From: Candidatus Cloacimonadota bacterium
GTDB taxonomy: Bacteria > Cloacimonadota > Cloacimonadia > Cloacimonadales > TCS61
DNA length: 5,539 bases
NCBI GenBank assembly: GCA_021108055.1
Contig: JAIORR010000007.1
Coordinates: forward strand, 1 to 5,539
Direction: 5' to 3'
The notes below the pieces were generated by a model that did not search any database, was not told the origin of the DNA, and saw nothing but the letters and a program-made list of their open reading frames with translations. Below, in pieces: positions 1 to 5,539 of the stretch. The position numbers were made by a program, and so were the translations under genes. How positions within the stretch are numbered: the stretch's first letter is position 1; each line of letters begins with the position of its first letter.

Positions 1-2
1 TC

Positions 3-62
3 TATAAAATCCTTGCCACAAAAATAATAGAAAACAGAAAGGAAACTGAAGATTTGAAATAA
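3..62 (+). CDS. possible 3' end of an upstream gene (partial)
   Basis: Reading from base 3 gives a 19-residue open tail (YKILATKIIENRKETEDLK) ending in TAA at 60-62. The other two plus-strand frames hit stops almost at once, at 5-7 and 25-27. The tail is charged and helix-like, as many protein C-termini are. It would end 25 bases before the uvrB ATG, which is operon-like spacing. The stretch is far too short to identify a family, and AT-rich non-coding DNA could give such a tail by chance. Confidence 0.3.
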   Translation, partial: YKILATKIIENRKETEDLK

Positions 63-87
63 AATAAATTAGCGTTCATTAGTGGTT

Positions 88-2082
88 ATGAATAAATTTA
101 AATTAGTAACAAGCTATAAACCTACAGGTGATCAGCCCCCGGCTATCAAAGAACTTGCAGACGGATTGCTCTCCGGTGATAAATACCAGACTCTTCTTGG
201 AGTAACCGGCTCGGGAAAAACATTCACCATTGCCAATGTGATAGAAAAAGTGAATAAACCCACCCTTGTGCTTTCTCACAATAAAACTCTTGCTGCCCAG
301 CTTTATGGCGAATTTAAACAACTTTTCCCAGAAAATGCGGTCGAGTTCTTCATCAGCTATTACGATTATTACCAGCCGGAAGCCTATATTCCCGGTCGCG
401 ATATTTATATCGAAAAAGATGCGGATATTAACAGTCAGATAGAGAAACTTCGCCTTCATGCCACCATGAGCCTGATGGAACGAAAGGATGTGATCATCGT
501 TGCCAGTGTTTCCTGCATCTATGGTCTGGGAATTCCGGAGGAATACCGAAATGCTCTCATCAGGATAAAAACAGGTGATATTATCGAGCGTGACGATCTT
601 TTGAAAAAACTGGTTAACATTCACTACGGCAGGAACGACATTGCATTTGAACGTGGATCATTCCGCGTGATGGGTGACATTGTAGATATTTTTCCTGCTT
701 ACCTGGAAAATTCCATTCGTGTAGAATTCTTCGGTGATGAAGTCGAGAAGATTTCAAGGATAAATCCATTGAACAATCATGTTCTGGAAGTTGTGGATGA
801 ATATCCCATCTATCCTGCCAATCATTTCATAACTTCCAAAGCAATTTTGAACAAGGCGATAACTTCCATCAAAGCAGAACTCAAAGACAGAATAGCTTTT
901 TTTGAAAAGGAAGGAAAACTTCTGGAAGCACAGCGCATCGAACAGAGAACAAATTTTGATCTGGAAATGCTGCGTGAATTGAGTTACTGTTCCGGTATCG
1001 AAAATTATTCACGGCATCTTACGGGCGCCAAAAAAGGCGAGCCGCCTTCCTGCCTTCTGGATTATTTTCCCGATGATTTCCTGATGGTGATAGATGAATC
1101 TCATGCTTCCATTCCGCAGATCCACGCCATGTACGGTGGAGATTTCACACGTAAAAAAAACCTGGTAGATTATGGTTTCCGCCTTCCTTCCGCTTTTGAT
1201 AACCGACCGCTAAAGTTCCATGAATTTGAAAATAAGATCAATCAGATCATTTATATTTCTGCCACACCCGGAGATTATGAATTTTCCAAAACGAACGGCG
1301 TTTTCGTCGAGCAGGTGATCCGTCCTACCGGTCTTATCGATCCCGAAATAGAAATTAAACCTGTGTCTTCGCAGGTGGATGACCTGCTGGAGCAGATAAG
1401 GGTTCGGGTGACGAAAAGCGATAAAATATTGGTTACAACGTTAACCAAGCGAATGGCGGAAGACCTGAGCGAATACCTGAAAAAAGCAGGTGTGAAATCT
1501 AAATATCTGCACAGTGAGATCAATACGCTGGAACGTTCGAAAATAATTCGTGAACTAAGGCTGGGAGAATTCGATGTGCTGGTGGGAATCAATCTTCTGC
1601 GGGAAGGACTCGATCTGCCGGAAGTTTCTCTAGTTGCCATATTGGATGCAGATAAAGCCGGATTCCTTCGTTCAACTCGCTCGCTCATCCAGACTGCCGG
1701 AAGAGCTGCCCGTCATATCGATGGAAAGGTCATTTTTTATGCAGATAATATCACTGCTGCAATGCAGGAAACTATAAGTGAAACTAACCGGAGAAGAACA
1801 AAGCAACTCCTTTATAATAAAGAAAATAAAATAACTCCCAAAAGTATCAAAAAAAATATTGACGACATAATGACTTCTACAAGTGTTGCCGACGGTTATG
1901 ACAAAGCTGGCAGAAAAGAAGGCTTGCCGGATAAAGCTAAGTTTATGGAATATTTGGAGTTAGACTCCAAAGAAAAAGTTCTGGAATTGCTGGAAAAAGA
2001 GATGAAAGAAGCAGCAGGAAACCTTGAATTTGAAAAAGCCGCCGAACTCAGAGACAGGATCTTTGAGCTTAAAGACCTTTAA
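88..2082 (+). CDS. uvrB: UvrB, excinuclease ABC subunit B
   Basis: UvrB is the cytoplasmic helicase-like subunit of nucleotide excision repair. It receives damaged DNA from UvrA, verifies the lesion and recruits UvrC for the dual incision. The 664-residue product is full length for the family. Numbered from the ATG at 88, visible motifs are: Walker A GVTGSGKT (38-45); the tyrosine-rich beta-hairpin [10 protein letters not shown] (91-100) that clamps one DNA strand; the Walker B box DESH (336-339); SAT (391-393); the helicase block [12 protein letters not shown] (from 502); and motif [10 protein letters not shown] (535-542). The last 35 or so residues form the UVR coiled-coil ([22 protein letters not shown]) that contacts UvrC. 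An in-frame GTG at 82 would add two residues. I chose the ATG because the N-terminus (MNKFKL...YKPTGDQP) then lines up with known UvrB proteins. No clear Shine-Dalgarno precedes either start. No LexA-type box is visible upstream. No truncation or missing key residue was seen. Confidence 0.98.
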   Translation: MNKFKLVTSYKPTGDQPPAIKELADGLLSGDKYQTLLGVTGSGKTFTIANVIEKVNKPTLVLSHNKTLAAQLYGEFKQLFPENAVEFFISYYDYYQPEAYIPGRDIYIEKDADINSQIEKLRLHATMSLMERKDVIIVASVSCIYGLGIPEEYRNALIRIKTGDIIERDDLLKKLVNIHYGRNDIAFERGSFRVMGDIVDIFPAYLENSIRVEFFGDEVEKISRINPLNNHVLEVVDEYPIYPANHFITSKAILNKAITSIKAELKDRIAFFEKEGKLLEAQRIEQRTNFDLEMLRELSYCSGIENYSRHLTGAKKGEPPSCLLDYFPDDFLMVIDESHASIPQIHAMYGGDFTRKKNLVDYGFRLPSAFDNRPLKFHEFENKINQIIYISATPGDYEFSKTNGVFVEQVIRPTGLIDPEIEIKPVSSQVDDLLEQIRVRVTKSDKILVTTLTKRMAEDLSEYLKKAGVKSKYLHSEINTLERSKIIRELRLGEFDVLVGINLLREGLDLPEVSLVAILDADKAGFLRSTRSLIQTAGRAARHIDGKVIFYADNITAAMQETISETNRRRTKQLLYNKENKITPKSIKKNIDDIMTSTSVADGYDKAGRKEGLPDKAKFMEYLELDSKEKVLELLEKEMKEAAGNLEFEKAAELRDRIFELKDL

Positions 2083-2192
2083 TTTGGGAGATTAAAAAAT
2101 ATCATGAACCCTCAAGTTATTGCGTCAAATATACATTTTATAAAGCATCAAAATTATTTATACTTTTTAAAAAGAAAAAAAGAAAATCCGGG

Positions 2193-2198
2193 TATAAT
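2193..2198 (+). promoter_or_regulatory. probable -10 box of the korDABC promoter
   Basis: A perfect TATAAT lies in the spacer between uvrB and korD. Transcription starting about 7 bases downstream would begin near 2205 and give a leader of roughly 29 bases before the korD ATG at 2234. No good -35 hexamer sits at 16-18 bases upstream; that zone is an A-rich purine run (2169-2186). The promoter may therefore need an activator, use a non-standard -35, or be a chance match in AT-rich DNA. The position, between two functionally unrelated transcription units, supports it. Confidence 0.55.
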
Positions 2199-2213
2199 AG
2201 TGAATGCTATTAT
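2194..2213. promoter_or_regulatory. inverted repeat over the -10 box, possible operator
   Basis: The arms ATAATAG (2194-2200) and CTATTAT (2207-2213) are perfect reverse complements separated by six bases (TGAATG). The left arm lies inside the TATAAT box, and the right arm covers the predicted start of transcription. A dimeric repressor bound here would block the promoter. In RNA the stem would be mostly A-U and weak, so a DNA-level operator is likelier than a hairpin. AT-rich sequence yields such repeats by chance, and no regulator family is recognised. Confidence 0.35.
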
Positions 2214-2222
2214 CGCATTTAC

Positions 2223-2228
2223 AAGGAG
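2223..2228 (+). promoter_or_regulatory. ribosome binding site of korD
   Basis: AAGGAG lies five bases before the ATG at 2234. It fixes the korD start there and not at the in-frame ATG at 2204. The earlier ATG has no such site, sits in the predicted promoter/start region, and would add ten residues that do not look conserved. Confidence 0.8.
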
Positions 2229-2233
2229 TTATA

Positions 2234-2551
2234 ATGCATCAATACAAAAAACTCAATGATGTTGAAAAGCACAAAGAGGGTACGATCATTCGTACGGATG
2301 ATTCACCCGTAAAAATGGAAGTTGAATACACCGATGTGAAAACCGAGGGAGATTATAAAAAATCTCCGGTTTATATCTTTCATGATTGGTGTGTGAAATG
2401 TGGCATCTGTGTTGCATTTTGTCCTACAGGCGTTTTGGCAAGAAAGCCGGATGGCTCACCATACGTGAAGAATCCGGAAAAATGTACTCATTGTGAAACC
2501 TGTGACAGATTATGTCCAAACTTTGCAATTACAGGTGCAAAGAAAAAGTAG
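2234..2551 (+). CDS. korD: 2-oxoglutarate:ferredoxin oxidoreductase, delta (ferredoxin-like) subunit
   Basis: This is the electron-transfer subunit of the four-part 2-oxoacid oxidoreductase. It passes electrons from the catalytic alpha/beta pair to external ferredoxin. The 105-residue protein has two classic [4Fe-4S] motifs. CVKCGICVAFCP uses Cys53, 56, 59 and 63; CTHCETCDRLCP uses Cys84, 87, 90 and 94. All eight ligands are present. About 48 hydrophilic residues precede the ferredoxin fold, as in stand-alone delta subunits such as Helicobacter pylori OorD, which has a similar length from memory. No signal peptide or membrane segment is seen, so it is cytoplasmic. It is the first gene of the operon and its stop lies nine bases before the alpha-subunit start. 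The fold alone could serve pyruvate or branched-chain 2-oxoacid enzymes; the 2-oxoglutarate call comes from the neighbours. Confidence 0.9.
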   Translation: MHQYKKLNDVEKHKEGTIIRTDDSPVKMEVEYTDVKTEGDYKKSPVYIFHDWCVKCGICVAFCPTGVLARKPDGSPYVKNPEKCTHCETCDRLCPNFAITGAKKK

Positions 2552-2560
2552 GGAGATAAA

Positions 2561-3733
2561 ATGACAAAAAATAATATCGAATCAAAAGTTGTTTTAATGC
2601 AGGGAAATGAGGCTGTTACACGTGGTGCCCTCGATGCCGGCGTGAATTTCTTTGCAGGCTATCCAATTACACCTTCCACGGAAATTGCTGAAATCTGCTC
2701 TACTGAACTTCCCAGAAGGGGTGGAAAATTCATCCAGATGGAAGATGAAATCGCCAGTATTTCTGCCATCATCGGTGCTTCACTTGCCGGTGCCAAAAGC
2801 ATGACAGCCACAAGCGGTCCCGGATTTTCATTAATGCAGGAAGGCATTGGTTTTGCCAAAATGACAGAGACACCCTGCGTAGTTGTGAACGTAATGCGAG
2901 GCGGTCCCAGTACCGGATTACCGACCAAACCATCCCAGGCGGATATTATGCAGAGCAGATGGGGAAATCATGGTGATGCTCCCGCCATAGTTCTTTATCC
3001 CAATTCTGTCCTGGAGGGTTATGAATTAGCTATCAGGGCTGTAAACCTTTCGGAAAAATACAGGACTTGCGTAGTGCTGTTAATGGATGAAGTTCTGGGA
3101 CATATGAGAGAAACCGTAACTCTTCCCGACCTGGAAAAGGTGAAGATCATTAACAGGATCAAACCTACCATTCCGCCCGAATGGTATAAACATTACGAAG
3201 ATCATCCTAAATATATCCATCCGTTAGCCAGTTATGGCGAAGGTTATCGTTTTCATGTAACAGGTCTGGCACATGACGCTTATGGATTCCCAACAAATAG
3301 AGCCGATGAAACTGCGATTATGATGGAAAGATTAGACAAAAAGATCAAACATCATCTAAATGATCTGGTACAGATAGAAAGCTTCTATATGGATGATGCT
3401 CGAACAGCGATATTTGCAGCAGGCATTAGCGCCAGAGCAGCCAAAACAGCTGTAATGATGGCTCGCAAATCTGGTAAAAAGGTTGGCTTACTTCGTCCTC
3501 TTACAATTTGGCCTTTCCCCGATGATGCTATCAGAAAGTATATGAAAAATGTAAGAAATATTTTTGTTCCCGAATTAAATCAGGGTCAACTTCTAAACGA
3601 AGTAAAGCGGGCAATGGGCGGTGTTTGGAATTATGAAAGCAGGAGATCCAGAAAGATAATTCCAATTCAGAAAAACGACGGACAACTGATAACTCCCGCC
3701 GATATTATCAATAAAATGAAGGAGGTTAAGTAA
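2561..3733 (+). CDS. korA: 2-oxoglutarate:ferredoxin oxidoreductase, alpha subunit
   Basis: This is the larger catalytic subunit, pairing with KorB to convert 2-oxoglutarate, CoA and oxidised ferredoxin to succinyl-CoA, CO2 and reduced ferredoxin. The 390-residue product starts with the pyrimidine-binding half of the thiamine diphosphate fold. It carries the hallmark YPITPSTE (34-41), MEDE (60-63), ATSGPG (83-88) and GGPSTGLPT (114-122) followed by HGD (137-139). The second half has LLMDEVLGHM (173-182), GYRFHVTGL (228-236), LRPLTIWPFP (311-320) and PELNQGQ (337-343), all blocks that I recall in KorA/OorA. The gamma domain is not fused to it, unlike the archaeal two-subunit enzymes. GGGAG overlapping the korD stop is its ribosome binding site, five bases before the ATG. 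The family is certain. The exact 2-oxoacid is inferred: the GLPT-type loop and overall match to OorA favour 2-oxoglutarate over pyruvate or branched-chain acids. Confidence 0.92.
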   Translation: MTKNNIESKVVLMQGNEAVTRGALDAGVNFFAGYPITPSTEIAEICSTELPRRGGKFIQMEDEIASISAIIGASLAGAKSMTATSGPGFSLMQEGIGFAKMTETPCVVVNVMRGGPSTGLPTKPSQADIMQSRWGNHGDAPAIVLYPNSVLEGYELAIRAVNLSEKYRTCVVLLMDEVLGHMRETVTLPDLEKVKIINRIKPTIPPEWYKHYEDHPKYIHPLASYGEGYRFHVTGLAHDAYGFPTNRADETAIMMERLDKKIKHHLNDLVQIESFYMDDARTAIFAAGISARAAKTAVMMARKSGKKVGLLRPLTIWPFPDDAIRKYMKNVRNIFVPELNQGQLLNEVKRAMGGVWNYESRRSRKIIPIQKNDGQLITPADIINKMKEVK

Positions 3734-3734
3734 A

Positions 3735-4571
3735 ATGCAAAAGATACCTCAGAAAATAATTCACACCAGATACCTGCGACATAGGAAAAAATTTCCACAC
3801 GTGTGGTGCCCCGGTTGCAGCAATGGAATAGTTCTTGGTGCTATTATGAGAGCTGTGGATGAATTAAAATTTAAAAGAAGCAATACGGCAATGGTTTCCG
3901 GTATCGGTTGCTCCAGCAGGATGCCGGTTTATGTGGATTTCAATACGCTTCACAGTCTTCATGGCAGGGCAATAGCTTATGCCACCGGTATTAAAATGTT
4001 CAAACCGGAAATGGATGTAATGGTCGTTACCGGTGATGGTGATGCAACTGCCATAGGCGGAAATCATTTCATTCATGCTGCCAGACGAAATATCGATCTC
4101 ACCGTTATCCTGATAAATAATAATATTTATGGAATGACCGGCGGACAATATTCTCCTACTACTCCCACAGGCGATATAGCCACAACCACGCCGTATGGTA
4201 ATATCGACCCCGTATTTGATATATGTGAACTTGCCATGGGAGCGGGTGCAACGTTTGTTGCCAGAACTACAGCCTATCATGCTCTGGAAGCTCAGTCATT
4301 TATTAAACAGGCTTTGGAACATAAAGGATTTTCTCTGGTAGAGATCATAAGTGCCTGCCCGGTTATTTATGGAAAATTAAATAAAAAGGGTGATGCTCCC
4401 GCTATGATGAATGCTATGAAGAAAAATTCTATCTCTCTGAAAGCCTGGGAAAAACTTCCTGAAGATAAGTTAAAGGGAAAAATAAAAAGAGGGATATTAA
4501 GAAACGAGGACCGTCCCGAATACACCGATGAGTATGCAAAACTTGTTCAAAAAGTGCAGGGAGGCAAATAA
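3735..4571 (+). CDS. korB: 2-oxoglutarate:ferredoxin oxidoreductase, beta subunit (thiamine diphosphate-binding)
   Basis: This subunit binds the diphosphate and Mg2+ of thiamine diphosphate and carries the catalytic-centre iron-sulfur cluster. The cofactor motif runs from GDGDATAIGGNH (100-111) to NNNIYGMTGGQ (128-138), followed by SPTTP. Cys25 and Cys28 (WCPGC), Cys59 (GIGCS) and Cys208 (SACPV) match the four cluster ligands known for this family. HGRAIAYATGIK (76-87) is another signature. The length, 278 residues, is normal for stand-alone beta subunits. The start is one base after the korA stop and is preceded by a full AAGGAGG (3719-3725) inside the end of korA, so translation is probably coupled. 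Arg62 in GCSSRM occupies the area where a basic residue has been linked to 2-oxoglutarate recognition in Sulfolobus; this supports but does not prove the substrate. Confidence 0.93.
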   Translation: MQKIPQKIIHTRYLRHRKKFPHVWCPGCSNGIVLGAIMRAVDELKFKRSNTAMVSGIGCSSRMPVYVDFNTLHSLHGRAIAYATGIKMFKPEMDVMVVTGDGDATAIGGNHFIHAARRNIDLTVILINNNIYGMTGGQYSPTTPTGDIATTTPYGNIDPVFDICELAMGAGATFVARTTAYHALEAQSFIKQALEHKGFSLVEIISACPVIYGKLNKKGDAPAMMNAMKKNSISLKAWEKLPEDKLKGKIKRGILRNEDRPEYTDEYAKLVQKVQGGK

Positions 4572-5131
4572 TGGGAAAAAAGATATTTAAAAAAGAAATA
4601 AGATTAAGCGGCAGCGGCGGTCAAGGACTTATCACAGCCGGCATCATTCTGGCCAGGGCAGCAGTGCTGGATAAAGCAAATGTAACCCAGATGCAAAGTT
4701 ATGGTCCGGAATCTCGTGGTGGTGCCAGCAGGGCAGATGTGATCATCAGTAATGCCGAATTCTATTATCCCGAAGCAACCAGGTTCGACGTTCTTTTAGC
4801 CCTCACCCAGGAAGCATGTGATAAATATTCTGTAAACCTGAAAGACGATGGTATTTTGATAGCAGATAATACATTTGTAAAAAACATTTCGCTTCTGGAT
4901 ACGGAAATATACGAACTTCCCTTTACAGATATCGCTCATAAAAAACTCGGTACAAAACTTCCTACTAATATTATTACTTTAGGTTTCTTAGTAAGAAAAA
5001 CAGGTGTCGTCAGCGAAGCTTCCCTCAAAAAAGCAGTTACAAATTCGGTAAAACCGCAATATGTCGATCTGAATAATAAGGCTTTGAAGATCGGTTATAA
5101 ACTTGCTGATGAATATTTAATAAAGGATTGA
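4571..5131 (+). CDS. korC: 2-oxoglutarate:ferredoxin oxidoreductase, gamma subunit
   Basis: This is the small structural gamma subunit of the oxidoreductase, which in this family packs against the alpha subunit and helps form the CoA-binding part of the complex. The 186-residue product opens with GSGGQG (14-19), the glycine-rich family signature. YGPESRGGASRADVIIS (44-60) follows, with the conserved ESRGG core. The rest (DVLLALTQEA, LPTNIITLGFL) is typical of the fold. The ATG shares one base with the korB stop (TAATG), and AGGGAGG (4558-4564) precedes it, so translational coupling with korB is likely. Length and gene order (D-A-B-C) agree with H. pylori OorC as remembered. No cysteine cluster is expected or seen. 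Confidence 0.92.
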   Translation: MGKKIFKKEIRLSGSGGQGLITAGIILARAAVLDKANVTQMQSYGPESRGGASRADVIISNAEFYYPEATRFDVLLALTQEACDKYSVNLKDDGILIADNTFVKNISLLDTEIYELPFTDIAHKKLGTKLPTNIITLGFLVRKTGVVSEASLKKAVTNSVKPQYVDLNNKALKIGYKLADEYLIKD

Positions 5132-5171
5132 GAATTACAAAACCTGTTCACAGAAGATCCGGAGATGATAA

Positions 5172-5539
5172 ATGCTGAAAAAAATAAACCACATTGGCAT
5201 TGCCGTAAAAGATATCGAAGCTGCAATTGAATTTTATAAAAAACTTGGACTGGAATTGGAAGCTGTCGAAGTGGTTGAATCTCAAAAGGTTAAAGTTGCA
5301 TTTATTCCCATCGGTGAAGTCAGGATCGAACTTTTGGAAGCAACTTCTAATAACAGTCCCATAGCAAAATTCATCGAAAAGAAAGGTGAGGGTATTCATC
5401 ATCTCGCATTCGGAACAGAGAACCTGCAAGGCAGATTAGATGAAATCAAAACAAAAGGGATAAGGTTGATAGACGAAATTCCACGAAAAGGTGCTCACAA
5501 TGCCAACATTGCTTTCCTGCATCCAAAATCTACCTGCGG
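5172..5539 (+). CDS. mce: methylmalonyl-CoA epimerase (3' end cut by the window)
   Basis: The enzyme interconverts (S)- and (R)-methylmalonyl-CoA, linking propionyl-CoA carboxylation or transcarboxylation with the B12-dependent mutase that makes succinyl-CoA. It belongs to the vicinal-oxygen-chelate (glyoxalase-like) superfamily. The first 122 residues are present. They include NHIGIAV (6-12, His7), [10 protein letters not shown] (39-48), RIELLE (51-56), [19 protein letters not shown] (62-80) and IAFLHPKST (113-121). Expected metal ligands His7, Glu53 (a Gln in the Propionibacterium enzyme) and His77 are visible. The last ligand, a Glu in the usual C-terminal VLIEL strand, lies beyond the window; about 10-15 residues are probably missing. 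GGAG at 5161-5164, seven bases before the ATG, supports the start. The gene begins 40 bases after korC with no terminator between, so it is probably in the same operon. Confidence 0.93.
   Translation, partial: MLKKINHIGIAVKDIEAAIEFYKKLGLELEAVEVVESQKVKVAFIPIGEVRIELLEATSNNSPIAKFIEKKGEGIHHLAFGTENLQGRLDEIKTKGIRLIDEIPRKGAHNANIAFLHPKSTC

Noticed and set aside
82..87. GTG at 82 as the uvrB start
   Set aside because: It adds only two residues, has no ribosome binding site, and the ATG at 88 aligns better with the N-terminus of known UvrB proteins.
1..87. LexA/SOS box or strong promoter before uvrB
   Set aside because: No CTG-N10-CAG or GAAC-N4-GTTC type palindrome is present. TTGAAA at 54-59 has no matching -10 at 16-18 bases, and other TATAAA-like strings lack partners.
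2083..2192. Rho-independent terminator after uvrB
   Set aside because: The only pairings found are weak A/T stems such as TATAAA (2139-2144) with TTTATA (2157-2162). No GC-rich stem followed by a T run is seen.
2204..2233. ATG at 2204 as the korD start
   Set aside because: It lies at the predicted transcription start without a Shine-Dalgarno. AAGGAG at 2223-2228 clearly serves the ATG at 2234.
103..4280. Open frames on the minus strand opposite uvrB, korA and korB (for example 103-624, 1275-1688, 2659-2928, 3864-4280)
   Set aside because: They lie wholly inside well-supported plus-strand genes, show no recognisable domains, and are shadows of the coding frames.
5132..5171. Terminator or promoter between korC and the epimerase gene
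   Set aside because: The 40-base gap has no stable hairpin with a T run and no convincing -35/-10 pair; it holds only the epimerase ribosome binding site.
5148..5429. Minus-strand open frame of 93 codons near the right end
   Set aside because: It is antisense to the methylmalonyl-CoA epimerase gene, whose conserved motifs and ribosome binding site are clear on the plus strand.

Overview
The window is ordinary-looking chromosomal DNA from an AT-rich, probably anaerobic bacterium, with every convincing gene on the plus strand. It holds one DNA-repair gene and the start of a central carbon-metabolism operon. I found no mobile element, CRISPR array, tRNA, rRNA or toxin-antitoxin module.

Layout. 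Positions 1-62 may be the last codons of an upstream gene (weak evidence). Positions 88-2082 encode a complete UvrB, the damage-verifying subunit of nucleotide excision repair. A 151-base, very AT-rich spacer (2083-2233) follows. It carries a perfect TATAAT box overlapped by a 7-bp inverted repeat and a good ribosome binding site. Next come four tightly packed genes (2234-5131) in the order delta (two-cluster ferredoxin), alpha, beta, gamma. They encode a four-subunit 2-oxoacid:ferredoxin oxidoreductase. The order, subunit lengths and remembered sequence similarity fit the 2-oxoglutarate enzyme of the KorDABC/OorDABC type best. Forty bases later a methylmalonyl-CoA epimerase gene begins at 5172 and is cut by the window edge.

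How the genes fit together. KorDABC would turn 2-oxoglutarate and CoA into succinyl-CoA, CO2 and reduced ferredoxin, or run in reverse. Methylmalonyl-CoA epimerase works next to methylmalonyl-CoA mutase, which interconverts succinyl-CoA and (R)-methylmalonyl-CoA. Their adjacency suggests a unit centred on succinyl-CoA, either making propionate from amino acids or oxidising propionate. Other genes of that route may lie just beyond the right edge. uvrB appears to be a separate transcription unit, unrelated in function.

Organism. The ferredoxin-linked oxidoreductase together with methylmalonyl-CoA chemistry suggests an anaerobic fermenter or syntroph. The Cloacimonadota or Bacteroidota neighbourhood is a guess that needs a database search. 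The gene families are all well known. The most interesting item is the operon logic, followed by the possible operator over the kor promoter.
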